Shown here piece by piece: positions 25,596 to 32,822 of a stretch of DNA of 64,000 nt. The stretch is taken from positions 91,478 through 155,477 of the forward strand of contig JAEZDY010000029.1 in the NCBI GenBank assembly GCA_023417935.1, written 5' to 3'. The stretch's first letter is position 1. Each line of letters starts with the position of its first letter. A program made the position numbers and the translations under genes. Origin of the DNA: Bacteroidota bacterium (GTDB lineage Bacteria; Bacteroidota; Bacteroidia; Bacteroidales; Lentimicrobiaceae). The notes under the pieces were generated by a model that was not told where the DNA came from, made no database searches, and saw nothing but the letters and a program-made list of their open reading frames with translations.

Positions 25596-28373
25596 CTACG
25601 AACTAATTCTATTGCAAATATGCTGAAAATTACAAAATTTACAATGCTTTATATCGCTTTGTTCAAAATTTATGGAAGTATCAAAGATATTTTCAAACAA
25701 AGCTGTAAGATGTGCTTCAAATTCATTATCATTTATGGTTGATTCAAGTGGCATGAATCCTTTAGATAATGATTTGAATGCAATAATGCCAGGTTTCAGG
25801 TTATGCCCTGATGCGATTGGGTTTTCAGAGATAAGATATTTATAGAGTGATAGTTGCAACTGCTTGTCTTTGCCTTTATTTGCATCAAATAACTCTTCGG
25901 CTGAACTGGCCTTGAGGTTTTTATCTTCAACTTTGCCACTTTTGTAGTCAATTACCCTCATATACCCATCTTGAATATCAAGACGATCGATCATGCCATA
26001 AATTTTAACTTCAAGAGGTTGGTTATCAGTTGTTTTTAATAACAGATTTCTACTTAACTGGTACTCAACACCCACTATTACAGGTGCATTATTATGCTTG
26101 ATTGCATTAAGTTCATCGTTAAGGAATCGTTTGAGCCAAACTTCTGCAACTTTTACAAAGAGAAGATTCTTCCCAGAATCAATTCTATGTTCAGGGAAAT
26201 ATTGGCTAGTTTTTTTGGCTATCAGTTCTGGTATTTGATTTATTGCATACTCCAGAACCTCCTTTTTCATTGTTGTACCAACATAACCTTCATACAAACC
26301 CTGCAATATAGCATGAAGTATTGTACCCATTGTTTGAGCCGAAATCTCTTCCTCAACTTCTTCTGTCTCCTGAAGTTTAAGTACGTATGAAAAATAGAAC
26401 GACAGTGAACAATTAATGTATTTTTTGAGCGAACTAAAAGAAAACCCCTTTTCTGCTTTGTCATAAAGGGCTTTCATAACTTCAGGTCCTTTAGGAATAC
26501 TAATCGGGGTAGGAATACCCGAGTTAGAGGCTTCCAGGAGGTTTAACTTTTTTACCGACATCCCACTGCGAGGAAGTTCCCATTCAAGTTGGCTGAGATA
26601 TCTGCTTTTTTCTCCGCCTCCCAAAACATCGCCATCTTCATTGTATACCAACCACACATTTTTGCATCGCTGAATTAGTCGGTAGAAATGATAGGCAAAT
26701 ACAGCCTGACGCTCGCTATGTGTTGGTAATCCGGATTGTAACCTAATATCAAAAGGAATAAATGATCTATTGCTTTTTGCAGATGGGAGTATATCTTCAT
26801 TTAATGAGAGTAATATCACATTCTCAAAATCAAGGACCCGGGTTTCAAGCATACCCATTACCTGGATTCCTTGAAGTGGCTCCCCATAAAATGGAACTTT
26901 TGCTGTGGCTGCAATCTCACGGAAGAAACTATAAAGAGTGTTAAGCGATTCAATTTGAATATTTTGCTCTGTTAGGCATTGGTTTAGACTTGAAATTTTC
27001 TCATAAAGGAAGTATAAAACTTCAGTATCAGTATCAGCATTCGCTTTGCTGGCAAATGTCAGCCTTAAAAGTTCAAGAACCCTACCAATGGTTTCAAGGA
27101 GAGAGTTGGTGCTCGTAGATGAGGAGAATACCAAATCCAGGGCATCAGATTTCGTTTCCTTTACAAAGGAATAAATTTCATTGAGTGAGATGTACGAGTA
27201 ATTGTTTTTCTTAATGTCTCTTATTAATCTGTCAGTTAAGGTTTTATCAATAAGACTGTGCAGATAGCTGTTCTGAAGGACTGAGGTTACGTCTTTATGG
27301 TAAAATGATGCATTACCAGATCCGTTCTTTGAGGCATTAATGTGAAGCTTAAATAAACTATCAACCAGTGAATACAAGGGGGCTTGAACCAAAGGGAAAC
27401 CCATTGTTACATTGAATTTACTTAATTCGGCAGGTAGGGCATTAAGTAGCGGCAACAAGAGAGATTCATCAGCCAGAACAACGGCTGTATTATGATGTTT
27501 TTCAGGTGGTATACTTTGTAGTATTTTCCCTGCTATGCGAGCCTGACCTGTTATTCCAGGTATTCCACAGCTATAAATATTTCGTTCAGGATTCGTGAAT
27601 TCTCCCGAAACTTGCCTGAATTCTCCCAGATCACTATCTGCCATATATTTACGTAAGAATAGACCGGCTTCCATAGCAGGATTATCCAAATAATATGAGT
27701 CGCTGTCGAAGATTATCTCTGCTTTTTCCTTTTTTACCAAATGCTTGATAATGGTGAGCTGAGCAGGAGTGAGGGCATTGAAACCCGCGAAGAGAACTTT
27801 AGTCCAAGGTAACTTATCCAGATAATGTTCCGGATTTTCAGCAATACGTCGTGTTGCAAGTCCTTGATAAGCGCTGTTATTTATAAGAAGTATATCCTTT
27901 AACTTGTGATAGTGATCAGCCAGTGATTCATAAAAGGTGATATAGTTTAATTCAAACTCAGTAGGTTTTTCACCCGGTTTCCATAAATCTATTTCTTTGG
28001 CATCGCGTATATAGTGGAAAAGCTGAGTAGCATTAACCATATACTGATCAACTTCTTCAAAATCACGTAATATCTGACTACCCCAACTCAGAAAACTATC
28101 GAACGAAACAGCATCAGGGTTGAAACTGCAATGTGCTTTGTAAAGCATTGCCAGCAGTGTCACACTATCAGGTTCTATAAGGCGGCTTGTGCTAAAAACA
28201 AAATCTTCAATTGATATTATCCGAGGCACCCATCTTGGGTTTCCGTTAGTGGGTATCAATTTGCGCTTAAGAAAGAGACCTGCACGTCTATTAGGGAAGA
28301 CAATGCAAAGCTCGTTTTCAGGAATCTTTTGCTCATTGATCAGCTCTGCTATATTGTCGATAAATGCTTTCAT
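25596..28373 (-). CDS. AddB-like PD-(D/E)XK nuclease/helicase-fold protein
   Basis: A 925-residue cytoplasmic protein. The N-terminal part has a UvrD-like inactive helicase arrangement (CIVFPNRRAGLFLKRKL in place of Walker A; LFAGFNALTPAQ). The C-terminal 250 residues are a RecB-type nuclease: IDRLDIQDGYMRVIDYKSGK holds the D-x(n)-D-Y-K catalytic core, followed by KQLQLSLYKYL. Cysteines at YINCS and in CKFCNFQHIC match the four ligands of the AddB iron-sulfur cluster. AddAB processes double-strand breaks for recombination. The AddA partner is not in the window. The next upstream gene (murU-like) is 63 bp away and unrelated in role. Confidence 0.85.
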   Translation of the reverse strand: MKAFIDNIAELINEQKIPENELCIVFPNRRAGLFLKRKLIPTNGNPRWVPRIISIEDFVFSTSRLIEPDSVTLLAMLYKAHCSFNPDAVSFDSFLSWGSQILRDFEEVDQYMVNATQLFHYIRDAKEIDLWKPGEKPTEFELNYITFYESLADHYHKLKDILLINNSAYQGLATRRIAENPEHYLDKLPWTKVLFAGFNALTPAQLTIIKHLVKKEKAEIIFDSDSYYLDNPAMEAGLFLRKYMADSDLGEFRQVSGEFTNPERNIYSCGIPGITGQARIAGKILQSIPPEKHHNTAVVLADESLLLPLLNALPAELSKFNVTMGFPLVQAPLYSLVDSLFKLHINASKNGSGNASFYHKDVTSVLQNSYLHSLIDKTLTDRLIRDIKKNNYSYISLNEIYSFVKETKSDALDLVFSSSTSTNSLLETIGRVLELLRLTFASKANADTDTEVLYFLYEKISSLNQCLTEQNIQIESLNTLYSFFREIAATAKVPFYGEPLQGIQVMGMLETRVLDFENVILLSLNEDILPSAKSNRSFIPFDIRLQSGLPTHSERQAVFAYHFYRLIQRCKNVWLVYNEDGDVLGGGEKSRYLSQLEWELPRSGMSVKKLNLLEASNSGIPTPISIPKGPEVMKALYDKAEKGFSFSSLKKYINCSLSFYFSYVLKLQETEEVEEEISAQTMGTILHAILQGLYEGYVGTTMKKEVLEYAINQIPELIAKKTSQYFPEHRIDSGKNLLFVKVAEVWLKRFLNDELNAIKHNNAPVIVGVEYQLSRNLLLKTTDNQPLEVKIYGMIDRLDIQDGYMRVIDYKSGKVEDKNLKASSAEELFDANKGKDKQLQLSLYKYLISENPIASGHNLKPGIIAFKSLSKGFMPLESTINDNEFEAHLTALFENIFDTSINFEQSDIKHCKFCNFQHICNRISS

Positions 28374-28436
28374 TTGTCAGCGTTCCGGTTAGGTTATAAT
28401 AGTGAACAAAGGGCTCATCAATAATAAAAATACAAG

Positions 28437-29168
28437 TTACAACAATATTTCGGAGGCAATTCGTCCGGCTTCAGCTAAACTATCAGGTTTCCCTGCATCA
28501 GCAAAGAGAGAGCTTTCATCCACAAAGCCAACAATCCTGTGGACTTTTGCTATTTCAAGATATGCATCAATTATGGAGAACACCTCAGCATGAGGGAGCA
28601 TATTAAATATTTCTGGACTAATAACATGAATACCGCTAAAGGCAAAGGCTATGGGAGGTTTCTCGGTAATCCTGACAATTTTACTTAAACCTTTTGCTTT
28701 GTTTTGCCACTCAGTAAGTTGCATTAACTCATCAAACATCAAATAGCGTGATGTTTCCCGTCGACGCACTACAAGAGTAGCAAGGCCTCCTGTTTGTAAA
28801 TGATATTCATAGAGGCTCGACAAGTCAATGTTGCTAATGATATCAGCATTATAGACAATAAAAGGCTTATCATCATTAAAAAAGTGTTCAACTTTTCTAA
28901 TTGCACCACCTGTATCAAGTAATCTATCGGTTTCATCTGATATGGTTACATTACTCCCGAAATTATTATGCTCCTGGAGGTAATCAATAACCATACGTCC
29001 ACAATGATGAATGTTAATGATGAGGTCATTGAATCCGTACTTTTGAAGTTTCTTAATGGCAAATTCAAGCAGGGTATACTGACCTGCACGAAGCAGAACT
29101 TTTGGTGTATGATCAGTAAGAGGCTTTAATCGGGTACCCAGACCCGCGGCCAGTATCATAGCTTTCAT
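28437..29168 (-). CDS. MurU-like nucleotidyltransferase
   Basis: A 243-residue sugar-phosphate nucleotidyltransferase with the signature MKAMILAAGLGTRLKPLTDHTPK (nucleotide binding and activating Lys). It also has LLDTGGAIRK (ETGGG-like loop), VYNADIISNIDL (metal-binding Asp) and a final DAGKPDSLAEA. It resembles MurU, which makes UDP-MurNAc from MurNAc 1-phosphate in cell-wall recycling; a mannose-1-phosphate guanylyltransferase is the main alternative. An AmgK-like kinase domain lies three genes upstream on the same strand, the usual partner of MurU. It directly abuts the stop of the preceding small gene, implying co-transcription. Confidence 0.82.
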   Translation of the reverse strand: MKAMILAAGLGTRLKPLTDHTPKVLLRAGQYTLLEFAIKKLQKYGFNDLIINIHHCGRMVIDYLQEHNNFGSNVTISDETDRLLDTGGAIRKVEHFFNDDKPFIVYNADIISNIDLSSLYEYHLQTGGLATLVVRRRETSRYLMFDELMQLTEWQNKAKGLSKIVRITEKPPIAFAFSGIHVISPEIFNMLPHAEVFSIIDAYLEIAKVHRIVGFVDESSLFADAGKPDSLAEAGRIASEILL

Positions 29169-29546
29169 TTATTCGGGAAGACCTTTTAGTTTGTAATTCT
29201 TATAGTAATTCCTGAAGATCACTTTTTGAAGCTCACGATATATTAGCAATTCAGTTATAACCTCCGATCTTGTTAGTTCGGGGTGATTTTCCCATGCTTC
29301 AACTATTTTCTTTTCATCAATATCCACCTGATAAAGTAAAGCGCTTAGCTTTTGTAAGTTGCCTGTAAGCAGGGATTCAATATGAGCTCCAACAAATCTT
29401 ACCAGATCGTTGTATACCATTGAGAAATTCAATGGGAAGTCAATATCGAGACCAAACATCCCAAAGTCTTTTTTTATTTGCTGAACAGTTTGCCTGATGA
29501 CCATTTCCTCAGCTTTGAAAGGTTCTATGTCGAATGGTACTTTCAA
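29169..29546 (-). CDS. Conserved-looking hypothetical protein
   Basis: A 125-residue soluble, mostly helical protein, MKVPFDIEPFKAEEMVIRQ, ending FRNYYKNYKLKGLPE. No cysteine or motif identifies a family. Its stop codon ends one base before the MurU-like start, and it lies 90 bp downstream of the four-cysteine small protein, so it belongs to the amgK-murU transcription unit by position. A role in cell-wall salvage is only suggested by that context. Confidence 0.65.
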   Translation of the reverse strand: MKVPFDIEPFKAEEMVIRQTVQQIKKDFGMFGLDIDFPLNFSMVYNDLVRFVGAHIESLLTGNLQKLSALLYQVDIDEKKIVEAWENHPELTRSEVITELLIYRELQKVIFRNYYKNYKLKGLPE

Positions 29547-29636
29547 TGGTTCTAATGCTTAATTAATAGTGAATTGTATTTAAATGCGGAGTTTGTTCTT
29601 TTTATGTAATGGCTTTATCACTTTAGTTCATTGGCC

Positions 29637-29774
29637 TTACTCCTTAATAATAGGTTTTGGCTTGCAAACTTGCTTTTCCTTTTTAACAAGGGCGCCACAT
29701 TTCTTGCATGCGTATTTAGGATCCTCAGCATCCTTTTCACCTTTCTTTCCTTTTTCGCACATTGTTTTTGACAT
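29637..29774 (-). CDS. 45-residue four-cysteine (zinc-ribbon-like) protein
   Basis: Read by eye from the ATG at 29774: a 45-residue, lysine-rich protein (MSKTMCEKGKKGEKDAEDPK). Cysteines lie at 6, 23, 26 and 37; the YACKKCGAL core is a typical CxxC zinc knuckle, with the other two cysteines positioned to complete a site. It lies 3 nt after the kinase-RapZ fusion gene and on the same strand, so the two are probably translationally coupled. Small size and charge suggest nucleic-acid or ribosome binding, but this is inference. The frame is free of stops, and the opposite-strand frame here shows no recognisable protein. Confidence 0.65.
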   Translation of the reverse strand: MSKTMCEKGKKGEKDAEDPKYACKKCGALVKKEKQVCKPKPIIKE

Positions 29775-29777
29775 AGC

Positions 29778-31232
29778 TTACCAGTTTAGTTTTTCATGAT
29801 GCTCAGGCATAATGTTAAGGCCGAATTTCTCTTTGAGATGTACTGTAAGTTTTTCAGCACAATATACAGAACGATGCCTGCCTCCGGTACAACCAAAACT
29901 TACCATTAGGTTTTTAAAGCCTCGTTCTGTGTAGTTTTTCACGGCAGCATCTACCAAACCATATACGCCTTCGAGAAAGTTTGTTACCTCAGGGAATGCC
30001 TTAAGATATGTAATTACCGGTTCATCCAGCCCTGATTGTGATTGGTATTGTTCGAGTCTTCCGGGATTAGGCAATGCGCGGCAATCGAACACAAAGCCAC
30101 CCCCATTGCCTGATGAATCTTCAGGAATTCCTTTTTTAAACGAGAAGCTTGACACTCTTACAATAAGATTGGATTTCACGGGTTGCTTTAACTCATCTTC
30201 TGTAATTCGTTGCTGCAACAATTTCTTCAGTTCAGGTAAGTGCAATGTGAAGGTTGGTTGTGAAAACAGATATTTAAGATTCTTCATTGCATATGGAATA
30301 CTCTGCAGAAAATGTTCCTTTTTCTGGTAATAACCCCTAAAACCATAAGCTCCCAAAGCCTGTAGAATGCGCATTAGTACAAATCCGTCAAAGTACTTCA
30401 GGAATGCATTTCTGTTGAAGTCACCGTTAGTTATATGTTTACCGGCATCAATACCACCCCGAGTTTTAAATAATGATTCAAGGTTAATCAAGTACGTTTC
30501 TAGTAGTTCATTTCTGAAGTTGGGAGGAAGATTAGCTTTTGCATCATAAAGAAGAGAAGCAACATCATATTGCAGAGGTCCCAGGCGTCCGCCCTGATAA
30601 TCAATAAAGTAAGGTTTATCTGCATTGATCATAATATTTCGTGACTGAAAATCGCGAAACATAAAAAACGAACTATCCGCTTCAAGCAGAAACTTTACTA
30701 GTGTTTCAAAGTCATCTTCTAATGCCTGTTCATCAAAAGGAATCCCTGATAACCGGGCAAAGTAATATTTGAAGTAATTCAGGTCCCACATCATGCTTTG
30801 TCGGTCGAAGCTTTTGCGGGGATAACAATATGACAAGTCAAGGTTTTGAGTTCCTTTTAATTGGAATGCAGGTAGTTGTTTTATTACATCAGAATAGTAC
30901 CAGACCACATCATCATTCAGTCCGTTAGCAGAAAGTATTGAAAACAATGAATCATCACCAAGGTCACTTTGCAAGTAAGCGCGTTTGTCATCGCTTACAA
31001 ACAGCACTTCAGGTACCGGAAGGTTGTTTGATTTAAATTGGTGGCTGAAATAAATGAATGCTTCGTTCTCTTTAATAGTTTCATTATAAGTGCCAATGAT
31101 AGTTCCTATTGAACTAAACAATCGAAAGTATTGCCTGTCAGACCCAGAAGCTGCAAGTGCTGTTATTTTGTCCGGTAAGTTGCCGGTATAAGATTTATAG
31201 AGTTCGGTGATGGTAGTTTCAGGAGAAGTCAT
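29778..31232 (-). CDS. AmgK-like sugar kinase fused to RapZ C-terminal domain
   Basis: A 484-residue fusion. Residues 1-340 are an aminoglycoside-phosphotransferase-fold kinase: SDRQYFRLF near the N-terminus, the catalytic loop FRDFQSRNIM (Asp and Asn) and the metal motif FIDYQGGRLGP. AmgK enzymes of this fold phosphorylate MurNAc or GlcNAc at the anomeric position. Residues 350-484 match the C-terminal domain of RapZ: SFSFKKGIPEDS, VFDCRALPNPG and SFGCTGGRHRSVYCAEKL. In E. coli that half binds glucosamine 6-phosphate and the GlmY/GlmZ RNAs. The RapZ N-terminal ATPase part is absent. It heads a unit that includes the MurU-like gene. Confidence 0.85.
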   Translation of the reverse strand: MTSPETTITELYKSYTGNLPDKITALAASGSDRQYFRLFSSIGTIIGTYNETIKENEAFIYFSHQFKSNNLPVPEVLFVSDDKRAYLQSDLGDDSLFSILSANGLNDDVVWYYSDVIKQLPAFQLKGTQNLDLSYCYPRKSFDRQSMMWDLNYFKYYFARLSGIPFDEQALEDDFETLVKFLLEADSSFFMFRDFQSRNIMINADKPYFIDYQGGRLGPLQYDVASLLYDAKANLPPNFRNELLETYLINLESLFKTRGGIDAGKHITNGDFNRNAFLKYFDGFVLMRILQALGAYGFRGYYQKKEHFLQSIPYAMKNLKYLFSQPTFTLHLPELKKLLQQRITEDELKQPVKSNLIVRVSSFSFKKGIPEDSSGNGGGFVFDCRALPNPGRLEQYQSQSGLDEPVITYLKAFPEVTNFLEGVYGLVDAAVKNYTERGFKNLMVSFGCTGGRHRSVYCAEKLTVHLKEKFGLNIMPEHHEKLNW

Positions 31233-31250
31233 TATATTTATGCTTTAATG

Positions 31251-31258
31251 CAAATTTA
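31251..31258 (-). promoter_or_regulatory. -7 promoter element (TAaaTTTG) for the kinase-RapZ gene
   Basis: CAAATTTA on the plus strand reads TAAATTTG on the minus strand, matching TAnnTTTG. It lies 18 bp upstream of the ATG at 31232. No clear -33 TTTG was found at the usual spacing. Confidence 0.5.
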
Positions 31259-31306
31259 GGTAAAAGCTTTAAGCTGGCGTTGAGCCGCGACAGGTATTAA
31301 TCAGTT

Positions 31307-31336
31307 TTTGCATTAATCATTTTAGCAACATCTTTG
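31307..31336 (+). promoter_or_regulatory. Promoter for the ferritin-like gene (TTTG-N18-CAtcTTTG)
   Basis: TTTG at 31307-31310 and CATCTTTG at 31329-31336 are spaced by 18 nt, close to the Bacteroidota -33/-7 layout, with one deviation in the -7 element. The ATG follows 37 nt later. Confidence 0.42.
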
Positions 31337-31373
31337 TTAATGCACCAAAGTCAACTTTAAAACAAAAAATTAC

Positions 31374-31868
31374 ATGGAAACAAAGGCTATTGAAATTCTT
31401 AAAACCGCGATTCTGCTTGAACGTCGTGGTGCCGCATTCTACACAACAGTAGCTGAACAGACCAGCAGTCCTGAAGTTAAAAAAATCTTTAACATGATGG
31501 CTGATGAGGAAAAAACGCACATTAAATTCCTTTCTGAGCAGTACCTTAATTACACAAAGGGAAAAACATTTGAAAAGTTTGCACCTGTGTTTCCAAATGG
31601 AGTTACTGACCTTGTTTTGACTGAAGAAATTAAGAAGTCAATATCAGCCGCCAGCTTTGAAGCAGCTGCAATATCCGCGGCCATTGACATGGAAACCAAG
31701 GCTATTCAGGTATATTCAAACCGGGCAAAAGAAGCCACTGATGAAAACGAAAAGGCTTTATACCAGTGGTTGACCGAATGGGAGCAGGGGCATCATAAAA
31801 TACTGCATGAGTTAAATGAATCACTGAAAGAGGAAATATGGTTTGATAACCATTTCTGGCCTTTCTAA
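31374..31868 (+). CDS. Ferritin-like/rubrerythrin-type di-iron protein
   Basis: A 164-residue protein with two ferritin-like helix pairs. The first has ILLERRGAAFYTTVAEQ and ADEEKTHIKFL (E-x2-H ligands). The second has AAISAAIDMETKAIQVY and TEWEQGHHKIL (E-x2-H). This is the erythrin domain of rubrerythrins without a C-terminal rubredoxin. Such proteins reduce peroxide or protect against oxygen in anaerobes and microaerophiles. It is cytoplasmic. It is a single gene whose stop overlaps that of the convergent membrane protein by 4 bp. The electron donor is not evident. Confidence 0.88.
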   Translation: METKAIEILKTAILLERRGAAFYTTVAEQTSSPEVKKIFNMMADEEKTHIKFLSEQYLNYTKGKTFEKFAPVFPNGVTDLVLTEEIKKSISAASFEAAAISAAIDMETKAIQVYSNRAKEATDENEKALYQWLTEWEQGHHKILHELNESLKEEIWFDNHFWPF

Positions 31869-32710
31869 ACCGGCTTATTAAGGTTAAGGGCAGTTACAGC
31901 CATTGTAGCGATCAAGGCACCGCCGATTGCACCATTAGTGTCATTCATCTGCCAGCCACCTACTATAAGAACAAACAGCATCATGAACTCCCACCAACGG
32001 GGGTTTATAACTCTTCTTTGTGAACGGTGGTTGCTGAATACTGGCAATATCTGTTCAGTTAACAGCAGTTCACGGTCTGACCGGTAGTCGGCATCTTTTT
32101 CTGTCCAACCTTGTGTGAGAATGCTAGGTATTCCATATTTGAAAATATAAAGGGGTCCGGAGTCAATGCTCTGAAGCAAATGGCCATATTCATGGCGGAT
32201 TAAGACTCTCTCAGGTATAGATCTTTCGTCAATAGGATGGATATTAATAACCGGGGATTTTTGGAGGTCAATCATGATAAAAGAGCCCAGGGCAATACCA
32301 CCTCCATTGAGGAAATAGCCCTGGCATACCAACGCCAGCTTATAGGTGTCAACTGCAAAAATTAACCAAACACTGTTCAGCAGATGCATGCCAAAATTTC
32401 CCATAAATGTTTGCGGTTGCTCCCAGAATAATCGACTTAATATAGTTTTGATACCATTAGGGAACGCCTTGTGCTTTTCAAAAATGAAGTTCCCGTATAC
32501 TATCATGTAAGCAAATTTTAGAGTATTCCAGTTTTTAAACAGTATTCCTCTCATGATCCCAGAAAGGAAAGAAATAGCTGTCGGAATAAAAAATAGCCAA
32601 AGCAACATCACTACAAAAGGTTGCGAAATAAACCATAATGCAGAGATTATAATGATTGAGAGTGCAAGGGTTAGTAATACCTGAAGTTCTTTACCATATA
32701 ATTTTATCAT
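31865..32710 (-). CDS. Membrane protein with HEYGH zinc-site motif
   Basis: A 281-residue inner-membrane protein. Two transmembrane segments lie near the N-terminus (about 8-28 and 30-52), further hydrophobic stretches at about 105-145, and one at the C-terminus (about 245-275). Between them is VLIRHEYGHLLQSI (about residue 172), an HExxH motif as in zinc metallopeptidases, followed about 30 residues later by WTEKDADYRSD, which could give the third ligand. I do not recognise a named peptidase family. It may be a membrane protease or an inactive relative. It is isolated from the alpha-2-macroglobulin gene by 112 bp of imperfect repeats. Confidence 0.62.
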   Translation of the reverse strand: MIKLYGKELQVLLTLALSIIIISALWFISQPFVVMLLWLFFIPTAISFLSGIMRGILFKNWNTLKFAYMIVYGNFIFEKHKAFPNGIKTILSRLFWEQPQTFMGNFGMHLLNSVWLIFAVDTYKLALVCQGYFLNGGGIALGSFIMIDLQKSPVINIHPIDERSIPERVLIRHEYGHLLQSIDSGPLYIFKYGIPSILTQGWTEKDADYRSDRELLLTEQILPVFSNHRSQRRVINPRWWEFMMLFVLIVGGWQMNDTNGAIGGALIATMAVTALNLNKPV

Positions 32711-32804
32711 AGTTTTACCTGCCTTTTACTTGATTATTACCTAAGTTCAACCTACGTTCAACTTGATTATTAGCAACCATTTAGCTTACTATTATCATAG
32801 TTTT
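32705..32804. repeat. Imperfect short direct repeats between two minus-strand genes
   Basis: TATCATAGTTTT occurs at 32705-32716 and 32793-32804; ACTTGATTATTA at 32728-32739 and 32761-32772; GTTCAAC twice between 32744 and 32763. The GTTCAA-type unit resembles the 10-bp repeats at 60617-60666. The first copy overlaps the start codon region of the HEYGH gene. Confidence 0.6.
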
Positions 32805-32822
32805 CCCAACGTTGAATGTATA

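Noticed and set aside
29584..29799. 71-codon plus-strand frame
   Set aside because: It lies opposite the four-cysteine small gene and the kinase gene end; the minus-strand reading has motifs, this one has none.
29778..31232. Aminoglycoside resistance kinase
   Set aside because: The kinase fold is shared with AmgK; the RapZ domain and MurU-like neighbour point to sugar salvage, not drug resistance.
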